From Antedon mediterranea (taxonomy: Eukaryota > Echinodermata > Crinoidea > Comatulida > Antedonidae), in contig NC_092675.1 in NCBI RefSeq assembly GCF_964355755.1, forward strand, positions 12,415,312 through 12,479,311: a DNA stretch of 64,000 bases. The letters are read 5' to 3'. The notes under the pieces are model-generated. The model was not told the origin of the DNA. It saw only the letters and a program-made list of their open reading frames with translations, and did no database searches. Position 1 is the first letter of the stretch. The number at the start of each line of letters is the position of its first letter. A program made the position numbers and the translations under genes. This document shows positions 20,701 to 34,650 of this stretch, one piece after another.

Positions 20701-23700
20701 ATAGATACATCAGCGAGAGAGAGATAGATACATCAGCGAGAGAGAGATAGATACATCAGCGAGAGAGAGATAGATACATCAGCGAGAGAGAGATAGATCA
20801 GCGAGAGAGAGATAGATAGATCAGAGAGAGAGAGAGATAGATAGATCAGCGAGAGAGAGATAGATAGATCAGCGAGAGAGAGATAGATCAGCAAGAGAGA
20901 GATAGATAGATCAGCGAGAGGGAGAGATAGATCAGCGAGAGAGAGATAGATCAGCGAGAGAGAGATAGATCAGCGAGAGAGAGATAGATCAGAGAGAGAG
21001 AGAGATAGATCAGCGAGAGAGAGAGATAGACCAGTGAGAGAGAGATAGATCAGCGAGAGAGAGGTAGATTAGCGAGAGAGAGACAGATCAGCGAGAGAGA
21101 GAGATAGATCGAGGAGAGAGAGAGATGGATAGATCAGCGAGAGAGAGATAGATAGATCAGCGAGAGAGAGATAGATAGATCAGAGAGAGAGAGATAGATA
21201 GATCAGCGAGAGAGAAATTGATAGATCAGCGAGAGAGAGGTAGATCAGCGAAAGAGAGATAGATAGATCAGCGAGAGAGAGATAGATAGATCAGCGAGAG
21301 AGAGATAGATCAGCGAGAGAGAGAGAGAGAGAGAGATAGATCAGCGAGAGAGAGATAGATCAGAGAGAGAGAGAGATAGACCAGCCAGAAAGAGATAGAT
21401 CAGCGAGAGAGAGAAAGATCAGAGAGAGAGATAGATCAGCGAGAGAGAAATAGATCAGCGAGAGAGAGATAGATCAGCCAGAGAGAGATAGATCACCGAG
21501 AGAGCGAAAGATCAGCGAGAGAGAGATAGATAGATCAGCGAGAGAGAGATAGATAGATCAGCGAGAGAGAGATAGATCAGTGAGAGAGAGAGATAGATCA
21601 GCGAGAGAGAGATAGATCAGCGAGAGAGAGATAGATCAGCGAGAGAGAGATAGATCAGCGAGAGCGAGAGAGATAGATCAGCGAGAGAGAGATAGATCAG
21701 CGAGAGAGAGAGATAGATCAGCAAGAGAGAGATAGATCAGCGAGAGAGAGATAGATCAGCGAGAGAGAGAGAGATAGATCAGCGAGAGAGAGATAGATCA
21801 GCGAGAGAGAGATAGATCAGCGAGAGTGAGATAGATCAGCGAGAGAGATAGATCAGCGAGAGCGAGAGAGATAAATCAGCGAGAGAGAGATAGATCAGCG
21901 AGAGAGAGATGGATAGATCAGCGAGAGAGAGATAGATAGATCAGCGAGAGAGAGATAGATCAGCGAGGGAGAGATAGATAGATCAGCGAGAGAGAGATAG
22001 ATCAGCGAGAAAGAGATAGATAGATCAGCGAGAGAGATATATCAGCGAGAGTGAGATAGATAGATCAGCGAGAGAAAGATAGATAGATCAGCGAGAGAGA
22101 GAGAAAGATAGATAAGCGAGAGAGAGATAGATCAGCGAGAGAGAGATAGATAGATTAGCGAGAGAGAGATAGATAGATCAGCGAGAGAGAGATAGATAGA
22201 TCAGCGAGAGGGAGATAGATCAGCGAGAAAGAGATAGATCAGCCAGAGAGAGATAGATCAGCCAGAGAGAGAAAGATCAGCGAGAGAGAGATAGATCAGA
22301 GAGAGAGAGAGATAGACCAGCCAGAAAGAGATAGATCAGCGAGAGAGAGAAAGATCAGAGAGAGAGATAGATCAGCGAGAGAGAAATAGATCAGCGAGAG
22401 AGAGATAGATCAGCCAGAGAGAGATAGATCACCGAGAGAGCGAAAGATCAGCGAGAGAGAGATAGATAGATCAGCGAGAGAGAGATAGATAGATCAGCGA
22501 GAGAGAGATAGATCAGTGAGAGAGAGAGATAGATCAGCGAGAGAGAGATAGATCAGCGAGAGAGAGATAGATCAGCGAGAGAGAGATAGATCAGCGAGAG
22601 CGAGAGAGATAGATCAGCGAGAGAGAGATAGATCAGCGAGAGAGAGAGATAGATCAGCAAGAGAGAGATAGATCAGCGAGAGAGAGATAGATCAGCGAGA
22701 GAGAGAGAGATAGATCAGCGAGAGAGAGATAGATCAGCGAGAGAGAGATAGATCAGCGAGAGTGAGATAGATCAGCGAGAGAGATAGATCAGCGAGAGCG
22801 AGAGAGATAAATCAGCGAGAGAGAGATAGATCAGCGAGAGAGAGATGGATAGATCAGCGAGAGAGAGATAGATAGATCAGCGAGAGAGAGATAGATCAGC
22901 GAGGGAGAGATAGATAGATCAGCGAGAGAGAGATAGATCAGCGAGAAAGAGATAGATAGATCAGCGAGAGAGATATATCAGCGAGAGTGAGATAGATAGA
23001 TCAGCGAGAGAAAGATAGATAGATCAGCGAGAGAGAGAGAAAGATAGATAAGCGAGAGAGAGATAGATCAGCGAGAGAGAGATAGATAGATTAGCGAGAG
23101 AGAGATAGATAGATCAGCGAGAGAGAGATAGATAGATCAGCGAGAGGGAGATAGATCAGCGAGAAAGAGATAGATCAGCCAGAGAGAGATAGATCAGCCA
23201 GAGAGAGAAAGATCAGCGAGAGAGAGATAGATAGATCAGCGAGAGAGAGATAGATAGATCAGCGAGAGAGAGACAGATCAACGAGAGAGAGAAAGATCAG
23301 CGAGAGAGAGATAGATCAGCGAGAGAGAGATAGATCAACGAGAGAGAGAGATAGATAGATCAGCGAGAGAGAGATATATCAGCGAGAGAGAGATAGATCA
23401 GTGAGAGAGAGATAGATCAGCGAGAGAGAGATAGATCAGCGAGAGAGAGAGAGAGATAGATAAGCGAGAGAGAGATAGACCAGCGAGAGAGAGATAGATC
23501 AGCGAGAGAGAGGTAGATTAGCGAGAGAGAGAGATAGATCAGCGAGAGAGAGAGATAGATCGGCGAGAGAGAGATAGATCAGCGAGAGAGAGATAGATCA
23601 GCGAGAGAGAGATAGATCAGCGAGACAGAGATAGATCAGCGAGGGAGAGATAGATCAGCGAGCGAGAGATAGATCAGCGAGAAAGAGATAGATCAGCGAG

Positions 23701-23750
23701 ACAGATAGATCGGCGAGAGAGAAATAGATCAGCGAGAGAGAGATAGATCA
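14733..23750. repeat. About 4.5-kb tandem duplication with a nested 0.94-kb duplication
   Basis: Landmark CAGCGCGAAAAATATAG moves from 14733 to 19241 (4508 bp) and landmark TAGACCAGCCAGAAAG from 16871 to 21377 (4506 bp), so two adjacent copies of about 4.5 kb are collinear. The second landmark appears again at 22313, 936 bp later, showing a further tandem duplication inside the second copy. Edges are approximate. Confidence 0.75.
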
Positions 23751-26710
23751 GCGAGAGAGAGAGATCAGCTAGAGAGAGATAGATCAGCGAGAGAGAGATA
23801 GATCAGCGAGAGAGAGATAGATCAGCGAGAGAGAGAGAGAGAGATAGATCAGCGAGAGAGAGAGATAGATCAGCAAGAGAGAGATAGATCACCCAGAGAG
23901 AGATAGATCAGCGAGAGAGAGAGAAAGATCAGAGAGAGAGATAGATCAGCGAGAGAGAGATAGATCAGCAAGAGAGAGATAGATCAGCCAGAGAGAGAAA
24001 GATCAGCGAGAGAGAGAAAGATCAGAGAGAGAGAGATAGATCAGCGAGAGAGAGATAGATCGGCGAGAGAGAGATAGGTCAGCGAGAGAGAGATAGATCA
24101 GCGAGAGATAGATAGATCAGCGAGAGAGAGAGAGAGATAGATCAGAGAGAGAGATAGATCAGCGAGAGAGAGATAGATCATCGAGAGAGAGATAGATCAG
24201 CGAGAGAGAGATAGATCAACGAGAGAGAGATAGATCAGCGAGAGACAGATAGATCAGCGAGAGAGAGAGAGAGATAGATAAGCGAGAGAGAGATAGACCA
24301 GCGAGAGAGAGATAGATCAGCGAGAGAGAGGTAGATTAGCGAGAGAGAGAGATAGATCAGCGAGAGAGAGAGATAGATCGGCGAGAGAGAGATAGATCAG
24401 CGAGAGAGAGATAGATCAGCGAGAGAGATAGATCAGCGAGACAGAGATAGATCAGCGAGGGAGAGATAGATCAGCGAGCGAGAGATAGATCAGCGAGAAA
24501 GAGATAGATCAGCGAGACAGATAGATCGGCGAGAGAGAAATAGATCAGCGAGAGAGAGATAGATCAGCGAGAGAGAGAGATCAGCGAGAGAGAGATAGAT
24601 CAGCGAGAGAGAGATAGATCAGCGAGAGAGAGAGAGAGATAGATCAGCGAGAGAGAGAGATAGATCAGCAAGAGAGAGATAGATCACCCAGAGAGAGATA
24701 GATCAGCGAGAGATAAATAGATCAGCGAGAGAGAGAGAGAGATAGATCAGAGAGAGAGATAGATCAGCGAGAGAGAGATAGATCATCGAGAGAGAGATAG
24801 ATCAGCGAGAGAGAGATAGATCAACGAGAGAGAGATAGATCAGCGAAAGACAGATAGATCAGCGAGAGAGAGAGAGAGATAGATAAGCGAGAGAGAGATA
24901 GACCAGCGAGAGAGAGATAGATCAGCGAGAGAGAGGTAGATTAGCGAGAGAGAGAGATAGATCAGCGAGAGAGAGAGATAGATCGGCGAGAGAGAGATAG
25001 ATCAGCGAGAGAGAGATAGATCAGCGAGAGAGAGATAGATCAGCGAGACAGAGATAGATCAGCGAGGGAGAGATAGATCAGCGAGCGAGAGATAGATCAG
25101 CGAGAAAGAGATAGATCAGCGAGACAGATAGATCGGCGAGAGAGAAATAGATCAGCGAGAGAGAGATAGATCAGCGAGAGAGAGAGATCAGCGAGAGAGA
25201 GATAGATCAGCGAGAGAGAGATAGATCAGCGAGAGAGAGAGAGAGATAGATCAGCGAGAGAGAGAGATAGATCAGCAAGAGAGAGATAGATCACCCAGAG
25301 AGAGATAGATCAGCGAGAGAGAGAAAGATCAGAGAGAGAGATAGATCAGCGAGAGAGAGATAGATCAGCAAGAGAGAGATAGATCAGCCAGAGAGAGAAA
25401 GATCAGCGAGAGAGAGAAAGATCAGAGAGAGAGAGATAGATCAGCGAGAGATAGATAGATCAGCGAGAGAGAGAGAGAGATAGATCAGAGAGAGAGATAG
25501 ATCAGCGAGAGAGAGATAGATCATCGAGAGAGAGATAGATCAGCGAGAGAGAGATAGATCAACGAGAGAGAGATAGATCAGCGAGAGACAGATAGATCAG
25601 CGACAGACAGATAGATCAGCGAGAGAAAGATAGATCAGCGAGAGACAGATAGATCAGCAAGAGACAGATAGATCAGCGAGAGAGAGATAGGTCAGCGAGA
25701 GAGAGATAGATAGATCAGCGAGAGAGAGATAGATCAGCGAGAGAGAGATAGGTCAGCGAGAGAGAGATAGATCAGCGAGAGATAGATAGATCAGCGAGAG
25801 AGAGAGAGAGATAGATCAGAGAGAGAGAAAGATCAGCGAGAGAGAGATAGATCATCGAGAGAGAGATAGATCAGCGAGAGAGAGATAGATCAACGAGAGA
25901 GAGATAGATCAGCGAGAGACAGATAGATCAGCGACAGACAGATAGATCAGCGTGAGAAAGATAGATCAGCGAGAGACAGATAGATCAGCAAGAGACAGAT
26001 AGATCAGCGAGAGAGAGATAGGTCAGCGAGAGAGAGATAGATAAATCAGCGAGAGAGAGATAGATCAGCGAGAGAGAGATAGATAGATCAGCGAGAGAGA
26101 GATAGATCAGCGAGAGAGAGATAGATAGATCAGCGAGAGGGAGATAGATCAGCGAGAAAGAGATAGATAGATCAGCGAGAGAGAGATAGATAGATCAGCG
26201 AGAGAGATAGATAGATCAGCGAGGGAGAGATAGATCAGCGAGAGAGAGATAGACAGATCAGCCAGAGAGAGATAGATATGCGAGAGAGAGATAGATAGAT
26301 CAGCGAGAGAGAGATAGATCAGCGAGAGAGAGATAGATCAGCGAGAGTGAGATAGATAGATCAGCGAGAGATAGATAGATAGATCAGCGAGAGAGATATA
26401 GATAGATCAGCGAGAGAGAGATAGATATATCAGCGAGAGAGAGATAGATAGATCAGCGAGAAAGAGATAGATAGATCAGCGAGAGAGAAATTGATAGATC
26501 AGCGAGAGAGAGATAGATTAGCGAGAGAGAGATAGATAGATCAGCGAGAGAGAGATAGATAGATCAGCGAGAGAGAGATAGATAGATCAGCGAGAGAGAG
26601 ATAGATCAGCGAGAGAGAGAGAGATAGATCAGAGAGATAGAGAGATAGATCAACGAGAGAGAGAGATAGATCAGCCAGAGAAAGATAGATCAGCGAGAGA
26701 GAGAAAGATC

Positions 26711-26741
<31 letters not shown>

Positions 26742-28900
26742 TCAGCGAGAGATAGATCAGCGAGAGAGAAATAGTTCAGCGAGAGAGAGATAGATCAGCC
26801 AGAGAGAGATAGATCACCGAGAGAGCGAAAGATCAGCGAGAGAGAGATAGATAGATCAGCGAGAGAGAGATAGATAGATCAGCGAGAGAGAGATAGATCA
26901 GCGAGAGAGAGAGATAGATCAGCGAGAGAGAGATAGATCAGCGAGAGATGGATAGATCAGCGAGAGAGAGATAGATAGATCAGCGAGAGAGAGAGATAGA
27001 TCAGCGAGAGAGAGATAGATAAATCAGCGAGAGAGAGATAGATCAGCAAGAAAGAGATAGATAGATCAGCGAGAGAGAGATAGATAGATCAGCGAGAGAG
27101 AGATAGATAGATCAGCGAGAGAGAGATAGATCAGCGAGAGAGAGAGATAGATCAGCGAGAGAGAGATAGATCAGTGAGAGAGAGATAGATCAGCGAGAGT
27201 GAGATAGATCAGCGAGAGAGAGATAGATCAGCGAGAGCGAGAGAGATAAATCAGGGAGAGAGAGATAGATCAGCGAGAGAGAGATGGATAGATCAGCGAG
27301 AGAGAGATAGATAGATCAGCGAGAGAGAGAGATAGATCAGCGAGAGAGAGATAGATAAATCAGCGAGAGAGAGATAGATCAGCGAGAAAAAGATAGATAG
27401 ATCAGCGAGAGAGAGATAGATAGATCAGCGAGAGAGAGATAGATCAGCGAGAAAGAGATAGATAGATCAGCGAGAGAGAGATAGATACATCAGCAAGAGA
27501 GAGATAGATCAGCGAGAGAGAGATAGATAGATCAGCGAGAGAGAGATAGATCAGCGAGAGAGAGATAGATAGATCAGAGAGAGAGAGATAGATAGATCAG
27601 CGAGAGACAGATAGATAGATCAGCGAGAGGGAGATAGATCAGCGAGAAAGAGATAGATCAGCCACAGAGAGATAGATCAGCCAGAGAGAGAAAGATCAGC
27701 GAGAGAGAGATAGATAGATCATCGAGAGAGAGATAGATAGATCAGCGAGAGAGAGATAGATCAGCGAGAGAGAGAGAGAGATAGATAAGCGAGAGAGAGA
27801 TAGACCAGCGAGAGAGAGATAGATCAGCGAGAGAGAGGTAGATTAGCGAGAGAGAGAGATAGATCAGCGAGAGAGAGAGATAGATCGGCGAGAGAGAGAT
27901 AGATCAGCGAGAGAGAGATAGATCAGCGAGAGAGAGATAGATCAGCGAGACAGAGATAGATCAGCGAGGGAGAGATAGATCAGCGAGCGAGAGATAGATC
28001 AGCGAGAAAGAGATAGATCAGCGAGACAGATAGATCGGCGAGAGAGAAATAGATCAGCGAGAGAGAGATAGATCAGCGAGAGAGAGAGATCAGCTAGAGA
28101 GAGATAGATCAGCGAGAGAGAGATAGATCAGCGAGAGAGAGATAGATCAGCGAGAGAGAGAGAGATAGATCAGCGAGAGAGAGAGATAGATCAGCAAGAG
28201 AGAGATAGATCACCCAGAGAGAGATAGATCAGCGAGAGAGAGAAAGATCAGAGAGAGAGATAGATCAGCGAGAGAGAGATAGATCAGCAAGAGAGAGATA
28301 GATCAGCCAGAGAGAGAAAGATCAGCGAGAGAGAGAAAGATCAGAGAGAGAGAGAGATAGATCAGCGAGAGAGAGAGATAGATCGGCGAGAGAGAGATAG
28401 GTCAGCGAGAGAGAGATAGATCAGCGAGAGATAGATAGATCAGCGAGAGAGAGATAGATCAGAGAGAGAGATAGATCAGCGAGAGAGAGATAGATCATCG
28501 AGAGAGAGATAGATCAGCGAGAGAGAGATAGATCAACGAGAGAGAGATAGATCAGCGAGAGACAGATAGATCAGCGAGAGAGAGAGAGAGAGATAGATAA
28601 GCGAGAGAGAGATAGACCAGCGAGAGAGAGATAGATCAGCGAGAGAGAGGTAGATTAGCGAGAGAGAGAGATAGATCAGCGAGAGAGAGAGATAGATCGG
28701 CGAGAGAGAGATAGATCAGCGAGAGAGAGATAGATCAGCGAGAGAGAGATAGATCAGCGAGACAGAGATAGATCAGCGAGGGAGAGATAGATCAGCGAGC
28801 GAGAGATAGATCAGCGTGAAAGAGATAGATCAGCGAGACAGATAGATCGGCGAGAGAGAAATAGATCAGCGAGAGAGAGATAGATCAGCGAGAGAGAGAG
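18000..28900. repeat. Cassette with ACAGATAGATCGGCG landmark, seven copies
   Basis: The landmark unit occurs near 18255, 19071, 23701, 24517, 25124, 28025 and 28838, each time preceded by GAGGGAGAGATAG and GAGCGAGAGATAG units and the GATAAGCG...GACCAGCG pair. Spacings of 816, 816 and 813 bp recur, mixed with 607 bp and longer intervals. This indicates repeated local duplication of a cassette of about 0.8 kb. Confidence 0.7.
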
Positions 28901-30300
28901 ATCAGCGAGAGAGAGATAGATCAGCGAGAGAGAGATAGATCAGCGAGAGAGAGATAGATCAGCGAGAGAGAGAGAGAGATAGATCAGCGAGAGAGAGAGA
29001 TAGATCAGCAAGAGAGAGATAGATCACCCAGAGAGAGATAGATCAGCGAGTAAGAGAAAGATCAGAGAGAGAGATAGATCAGCGAGAGAGAGATAGATCA
29101 GCAAGAGAGAGATAGATCAGCCAGAGAGAGAAAGATCAGCGAGAGAGAGAAAGATCAGAGAGAGAGAGATAGATCAGCGAGAGAGAGATAGATCAGCGAG
29201 AGAGAGATAGGTCAGCGAGAGAGAGATAGATCAGTGAGAGATAGATAGATCAGCGAGAGAGAGAGAGAGAGAGATAGATCAGAGAGAGAGATAGATCAGC
29301 GAGAGAGAGATAGATCATCGAGAGAGAGATAGATCAGCGAGAGAGAGATAGATCAACGAGAGAGAGATAGATCAGCGAGAGACAGATAGATCAGCGACAG
29401 ACAGATAGATCAGCGAGAGAAAGATAGATCAGCGAGAGACAGATAGATCAGCAAGAGACAGATAGATCAGCGAGAGAGAGATAGGTCAGCGAGAGAGAGA
29501 TAGATAGATCAGCGAGAGAGAGATAGATCAGCGAGAGAGAGATAGGTCAGCGAGAGAGAGATAGATCAGCGAGAGATAGATAGATCAGCGAGAGAGAGAG
29601 AGAGATAGATCAGAGAGAGAGATAGATCAGCGAGAGAGAGATAGATCATCGAGAGAGAGATAGATCAGCGAGAGAGAGATAGATCAACGAGAGAGAGATA
29701 GATCAGCGAGAGACAGATAGATCAGCGACAGACAGATAGATCAGCGTGAGAAAGATAGATCAGCGAGAGACAGATAGATCAGCAAGAGACAGATAGATCA
29801 GCGAGAGAGAGATAGGTCAGCGAGAGAGAGATAGATAGATCAGCGAGAGAGAGATAGATCAGCGAGAGAGAGATAGATAGATCAGCGAGAGAGAGATAGA
29901 TCAGCGAGAGAGAGATAGATAGATCAGCGAGAGGGAGATAGATCAGCGAGAAAGAGATAGATAGATCAGCGAGAGAGAGATAGATAGATCAGCGAGAGAG
30001 ATAGATAGATCAGCGAGGGAGAGATAGATCAGCGAGAGAGAGATAGACAGATCAGCCAGAGAGAGATAGATATGCGAGAGAGAGATAGATAGATCAGCGA
30101 GAGAGAGATAGATCAGCGAGAGAGAGATAGATCAGCGAGAGGGAGATAGATAGATCAGCGAGAGATAGATAGATAGATCAGCGAGAGAGAGATAGATAGA
30201 TCAGCGAACGAGAGATAGATCAGCGAGAGAGATATAGATAGATCAGCGAGAGAGAGATAGATATATCAGCGAGAGAGAGATAGATAGATCAGCGAGAAAG
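25900..30300. repeat. Long duplication with 3.79-kb offset
   Basis: The unit CGTGAGAAAGATAG is at 25951 and 29745, and the unique GATAGATATGCGAG variant is at about 26277 and 30071. Both pairs are 3794 bp apart, so this interval contains two collinear copies. Start and end are estimates from the shared landmarks. Confidence 0.7.
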
Positions 30301-32849
30301 AGATAGATAGATCAGCGAGAGAGAAATTGATAGATCAGCGAGAGAGAGATAGATCAGCGAGAGAGAGATAGATAGATCAGCGAGAGAGAGATAGATAGAT
30401 CAGCGAGAGAGATATAGATAGATCAGCGAGAGAGAGATAGATCAGCGAGAGAGAGAGAGATAGATCAGAGAGATAGAGAGATAGATCAACGAGAGAGAGA
30501 GATAGATCAGCCAGAGAAAGATAGATCAGCGAGAGAGAGAAAGATCAGAGAGAGAGAGAGAGAGAGAGATAGATCAGCGAGAGATAGATCAGCGAGAGAG
30601 AAATAGTTCAGCGAGAGAGAGATAGATCAGCCAGAGAGAGATAGATCACCGAGAGAGCGAAAGATCAGCGAGAGAGAGATAGATAGATCAGCGAGAGAGA
30701 GATAGATAGATCAGCGAGAGAGAGATAGATCAGCGAGAGAGAGAGATAGATCAGCAAGAGAGAGATAGATCAGCGAGAGAGAGATAGATCAGCGAGAGTG
30801 AGATAGATCAGCGAGAGAGAGAGATAGATCAGCGAGAGCGAGAGAGATAAATCAGGGAGAGAGAGATAGATCAGCGAAAGAGAGATGGATAGATCAGCGA
30901 GAGAGAGATAGATAGATCAGCGAGAGAGAGAGATAGATCAGCGAGAGAGAGATAGATAAATCAGCGAGAGAGAGATAGATCAGCAAGAAAGAGATAGATA
31001 GATCAGCGAGAGAGAGATAGATAGATCAGCGAGAGAGAGATAGATAGATCAGCGAGAGAGAGATAGATCAGCGAGAGAGAGAGATAGATCAGCGAGAGAG
31101 AGATAGATCAGCGAGAGAGAGATAGATCAGCGAGAGTGAGATAGATCAGCGAGAGAGAGATAGATCAGCGAGAGCGAGAGAGATAAATCAGGGAGAGAGA
31201 GATAGATCAGCGAGAGAGAGATGGATAGATCAGCGAGAGAGAGATAGATAGATCAGCGAGAGAGAGAGATAGATCAGCGAGAGAGAGATAGATAAATCAG
31301 CGAGAGAGAGATAGATCAGCGAGAAAAAGATAGATAGATCAGCGAGAGAGAGATAGATAGATCAGCGAGAGAGAGATAGATCAGCGAGAAAGAGATAGAT
31401 AGATCAGCGAGAGAGAGATAGATACATCAGCGAGAGAGAGATAGATCAGCGAGAGAGAGATAGATAGATCAGCGAGAGAGAGATAGATCAGCGAGAGAGA
31501 GATAGATCAGCGAGAGGGAGAAAGATAGATCAGCGAGAGATAGATAGATAGATCAGCGAGAGAGAGATAGATAGATCAGCGAACGAGAGATAGATCAGCG
31601 AGAGAGATATAGATAGATCAGCGAGAGAGAGATAGATATATCAGCGAGAGAGAGATAGATAGATCAGCGAGAAAGAGATAGATAGATCAGCGAAAGAGAG
31701 ATGGATAGATCAGCGAGAGAGAGATAGATAGATCAGCGAGAGAGAGAGATAGATCAGCGAGAGAGAGATAGATAAATCAGCGAGAGAGAGATAGATCAGC
31801 AAGAAAGAGATAGATAGATCAGCGAGAGAGAGATAGATAGATCAGCGAGAGAGAGATAGATAGATCAGCGAGAGAGAGATAGATCAGCGAGAGAGAGAGA
31901 TAGATCAGCGAGAGAGAGATAGATCAGCGAGAGAGAGATAGATCAGCGAGAGTGAGATAGATCAGCGAGAGAGAGATAGATCAGCGAGAGCGAGAGAGAT
32001 AAATCAGGGAGAGAGAGATAGATCAGCGAGAGAGAGATGGATAGATCAGCGAGAGAGAGATAGATAGATCAGCGAGAGAGAGAGATAGATCAGCGAGAGA
32101 GAGATAGATAAATCAGCGAGAGAGAGATAGATCAGCGAGAAAAAGATAGATAGATCAGCGAGAGAGAGATAGATAGATCAGCGAGAGAGAGATAGATCAG
32201 CGAGAAAGAGATAGATAGATCAGCGAGAGAGAGATAGATACATCAGCGAGAGAGAGATAGATCAGCGAGAGAGAGATAGATAGATCAGCGAGAGAGAGAT
32301 AGATCAGCGAGAGAGAGATAGATAGATCAGAGAGAGAGAGATAGATAGATCAGCGAGAGACAGATAGATAGATCAGCGAGAGGGAGATAGATCAGCGAGA
32401 AAGAGATAGATCAGCCACAGAGAGATAGATCAGCCAGAGAGAGAAAGATCAGCGAGAGAGAGATAGATAGATCATCGAGAGAGAGATAGATAGATCAGCG
32501 AGAGAGAGACAGATCAACGAGAGGGAGAAAGATCAGCGAGAGAGAGATAGATCAGCGAGAGAGAGATAGATCAGCGAGAGAGAGAGAGATAGATCAGCGA
32601 GAGAGAGATAGATAGATCAGCGAGAGAGAGAGATAGATCAGCGAGAGAGAGATAGATCAGCGAGAGAGAGAGATAGATCAGCGAGAGAGAGATAGACCAG
32701 CGAGAGAGAAATAGATCAGCGAGAGAGAGGTAGATTAGCGAGAGAGAGAGAGAGATAGATCAGCGAGAGAAAGAGAGATATAGATCAGCGAGAGAGAGAG
32801 ATAGATAGATCAGCGAGAGAGAGATAGATCAGCGAGAGAGAGATAGATA

Positions 32850-34650
32850 GATCAGCGAGAGAGAGATAGATAGATCAGCGAGAGATAGATAATCGAGAGA
32901 GAAATTGATAGATCAGCGAGAGAGAGAGATAGATCAGCGAGAGAGAGATAGATAGATCAGCGAGAGAGAGATAGATAGATCAGCGAGAGAGAGATAGATC
33001 AGCGAGAGAGAGAGAGAGATAGATCAGCGAGAGAGAGAGATAGATCAGCGAGAGAGAGATAGATCAGCGAGAAAGAGATAGGTCAGCGAGAGAGAGATAG
33101 ATCAGCGAGAGAGAGATAGATCAGCGAGAGAGAGATAGATCAGCGAGAGAGAGAGAGATAGATCAGCGAGAGAGAGAGATAGATCAGCGAGAGAGAGATA
33201 GATCAGCCAGAGAGAGATAGATCAGCGAGAGAGAGATAGATCAGCGAAAGAAAGATAGATCAGCGAGAGAGAGATAGATCAGCCAGAGAGAGAAAGATCA
33301 GCGAGAGAGAGAAAGATCAGAGAAAGAGAGAGATAGATCAGCGAGAGAGAGATAGATCAGCGAGAAAGAGATAGATCAGCGAGAGAGAGATAGATCAGCG
33401 AGAGATAGATAGATCAGCGAGAGAGAGAGATAGATTAGAGAGAGAGATAGATCAGCTAGAGAGAGATAGATCAGCGAGAGAGAGAGATAGATCAGCGAGA
33501 GAGAGATAGATCAACGAGAGAGAGATAGATCAGCGAGAGACAGATAGATCAGCGACAGACAGATAGATCAGCGAGAGAGAGATAGATCAGCGAGAGAGAG
33601 ATAGATAGATCAGCGAGAGGGAGATAGATCAGCGAGAAAGAGATAGATAGATCAGCGAGAGAGAGATAGATAGATCAGCGAGAGAGATAGATAGATCAGC
33701 GAGAGAGAGATAGATCAGCGAGAGAGATAGATCAGCGAGAGAGAGATAGATCAGCGAGAGAGAGATAGATAGATCAGCGATCGAGAGATAGATAGATCAG
33801 CGATCGAGAGATAGATCAGCGAGAGAGAGATAGATAGATCAGCGAGAGAGAGATAGATAGATCAGCGAGAGAGAGATAGATAGATCAGCGAGAGAGAAAT
33901 TGATAGATCAGCGAGAGAGAGATAGATCAGCGAGAGAGAGATAGATAGATAGGCGAGAGAGAGATAGATCAGCGAGAGAGAGATAGATAGATCAGCGAAA
34001 GAGAGATAGATCAGCGAGAGAGAGATAGATAGATCAGCGAGAGAGAGAGATAGATAGATCAGCGAGAGAGAGATAGATAGATCAACGAGAAGGAGATAGA
34101 TCAGCGAGAAAGAGATAGATCAGCCAGAGAGAGATAGATCAGCCAGATAGAGAAAGATCAGCGAGAGAGAGAGATAGATAGATCAGCGAGAGAGAGATAG
34201 ATTGATCAGCGAGAGAGAGACAGATCAACGAGAGAGAGAAAGATCAGCGAGAGAGAGATAGATCAGCGAGAGAGAGATAGATCAGTGAGAGAGAGAGATA
34301 GATAGATCAGCGAGAGAGAGATATGTCAGCGAGAGAGAGATAGATCAGCGAGAGAGAGGTAGATCAGCGAGAGAGAGATAGATCAGCGAGAGAGAGATAT
34401 AGATCAGCGAGAGAGAGATAGACCAGCGAGAGAGAGAGATAGATCAGCGAGAGAGAGGTAGATTAGAGAGAGAGAGAGAGAGATAGATCAGCGAGAGAGA
34501 GAGATAGATCGGCGAGAGAGAGAGAGATAGATCAGCGAGAGAGAGATAGATCAGCGAGAGAGAAATAGATCAGCGAGACAGAGATAGATCAGCGAGAGAG
34601 AGATAGATCAGCGAGAGAGATAGATCAGCGAGAGAGAGATCAGCGAGAGA
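32850..34650. repeat. Distant copy of the 0.5-2.3 kb satellite segment
   Basis: Landmarks AATCGAG (32891), AGCGATCGAG (about 33778) and ATATGTC (34321) appear in the same order as at 540, 1432 and 1966. The copies lie about 32.3 kb apart on either side of LINE-A, so satellite segments have moved over long distances within the array or been expanded from a common block. Confidence 0.7.
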
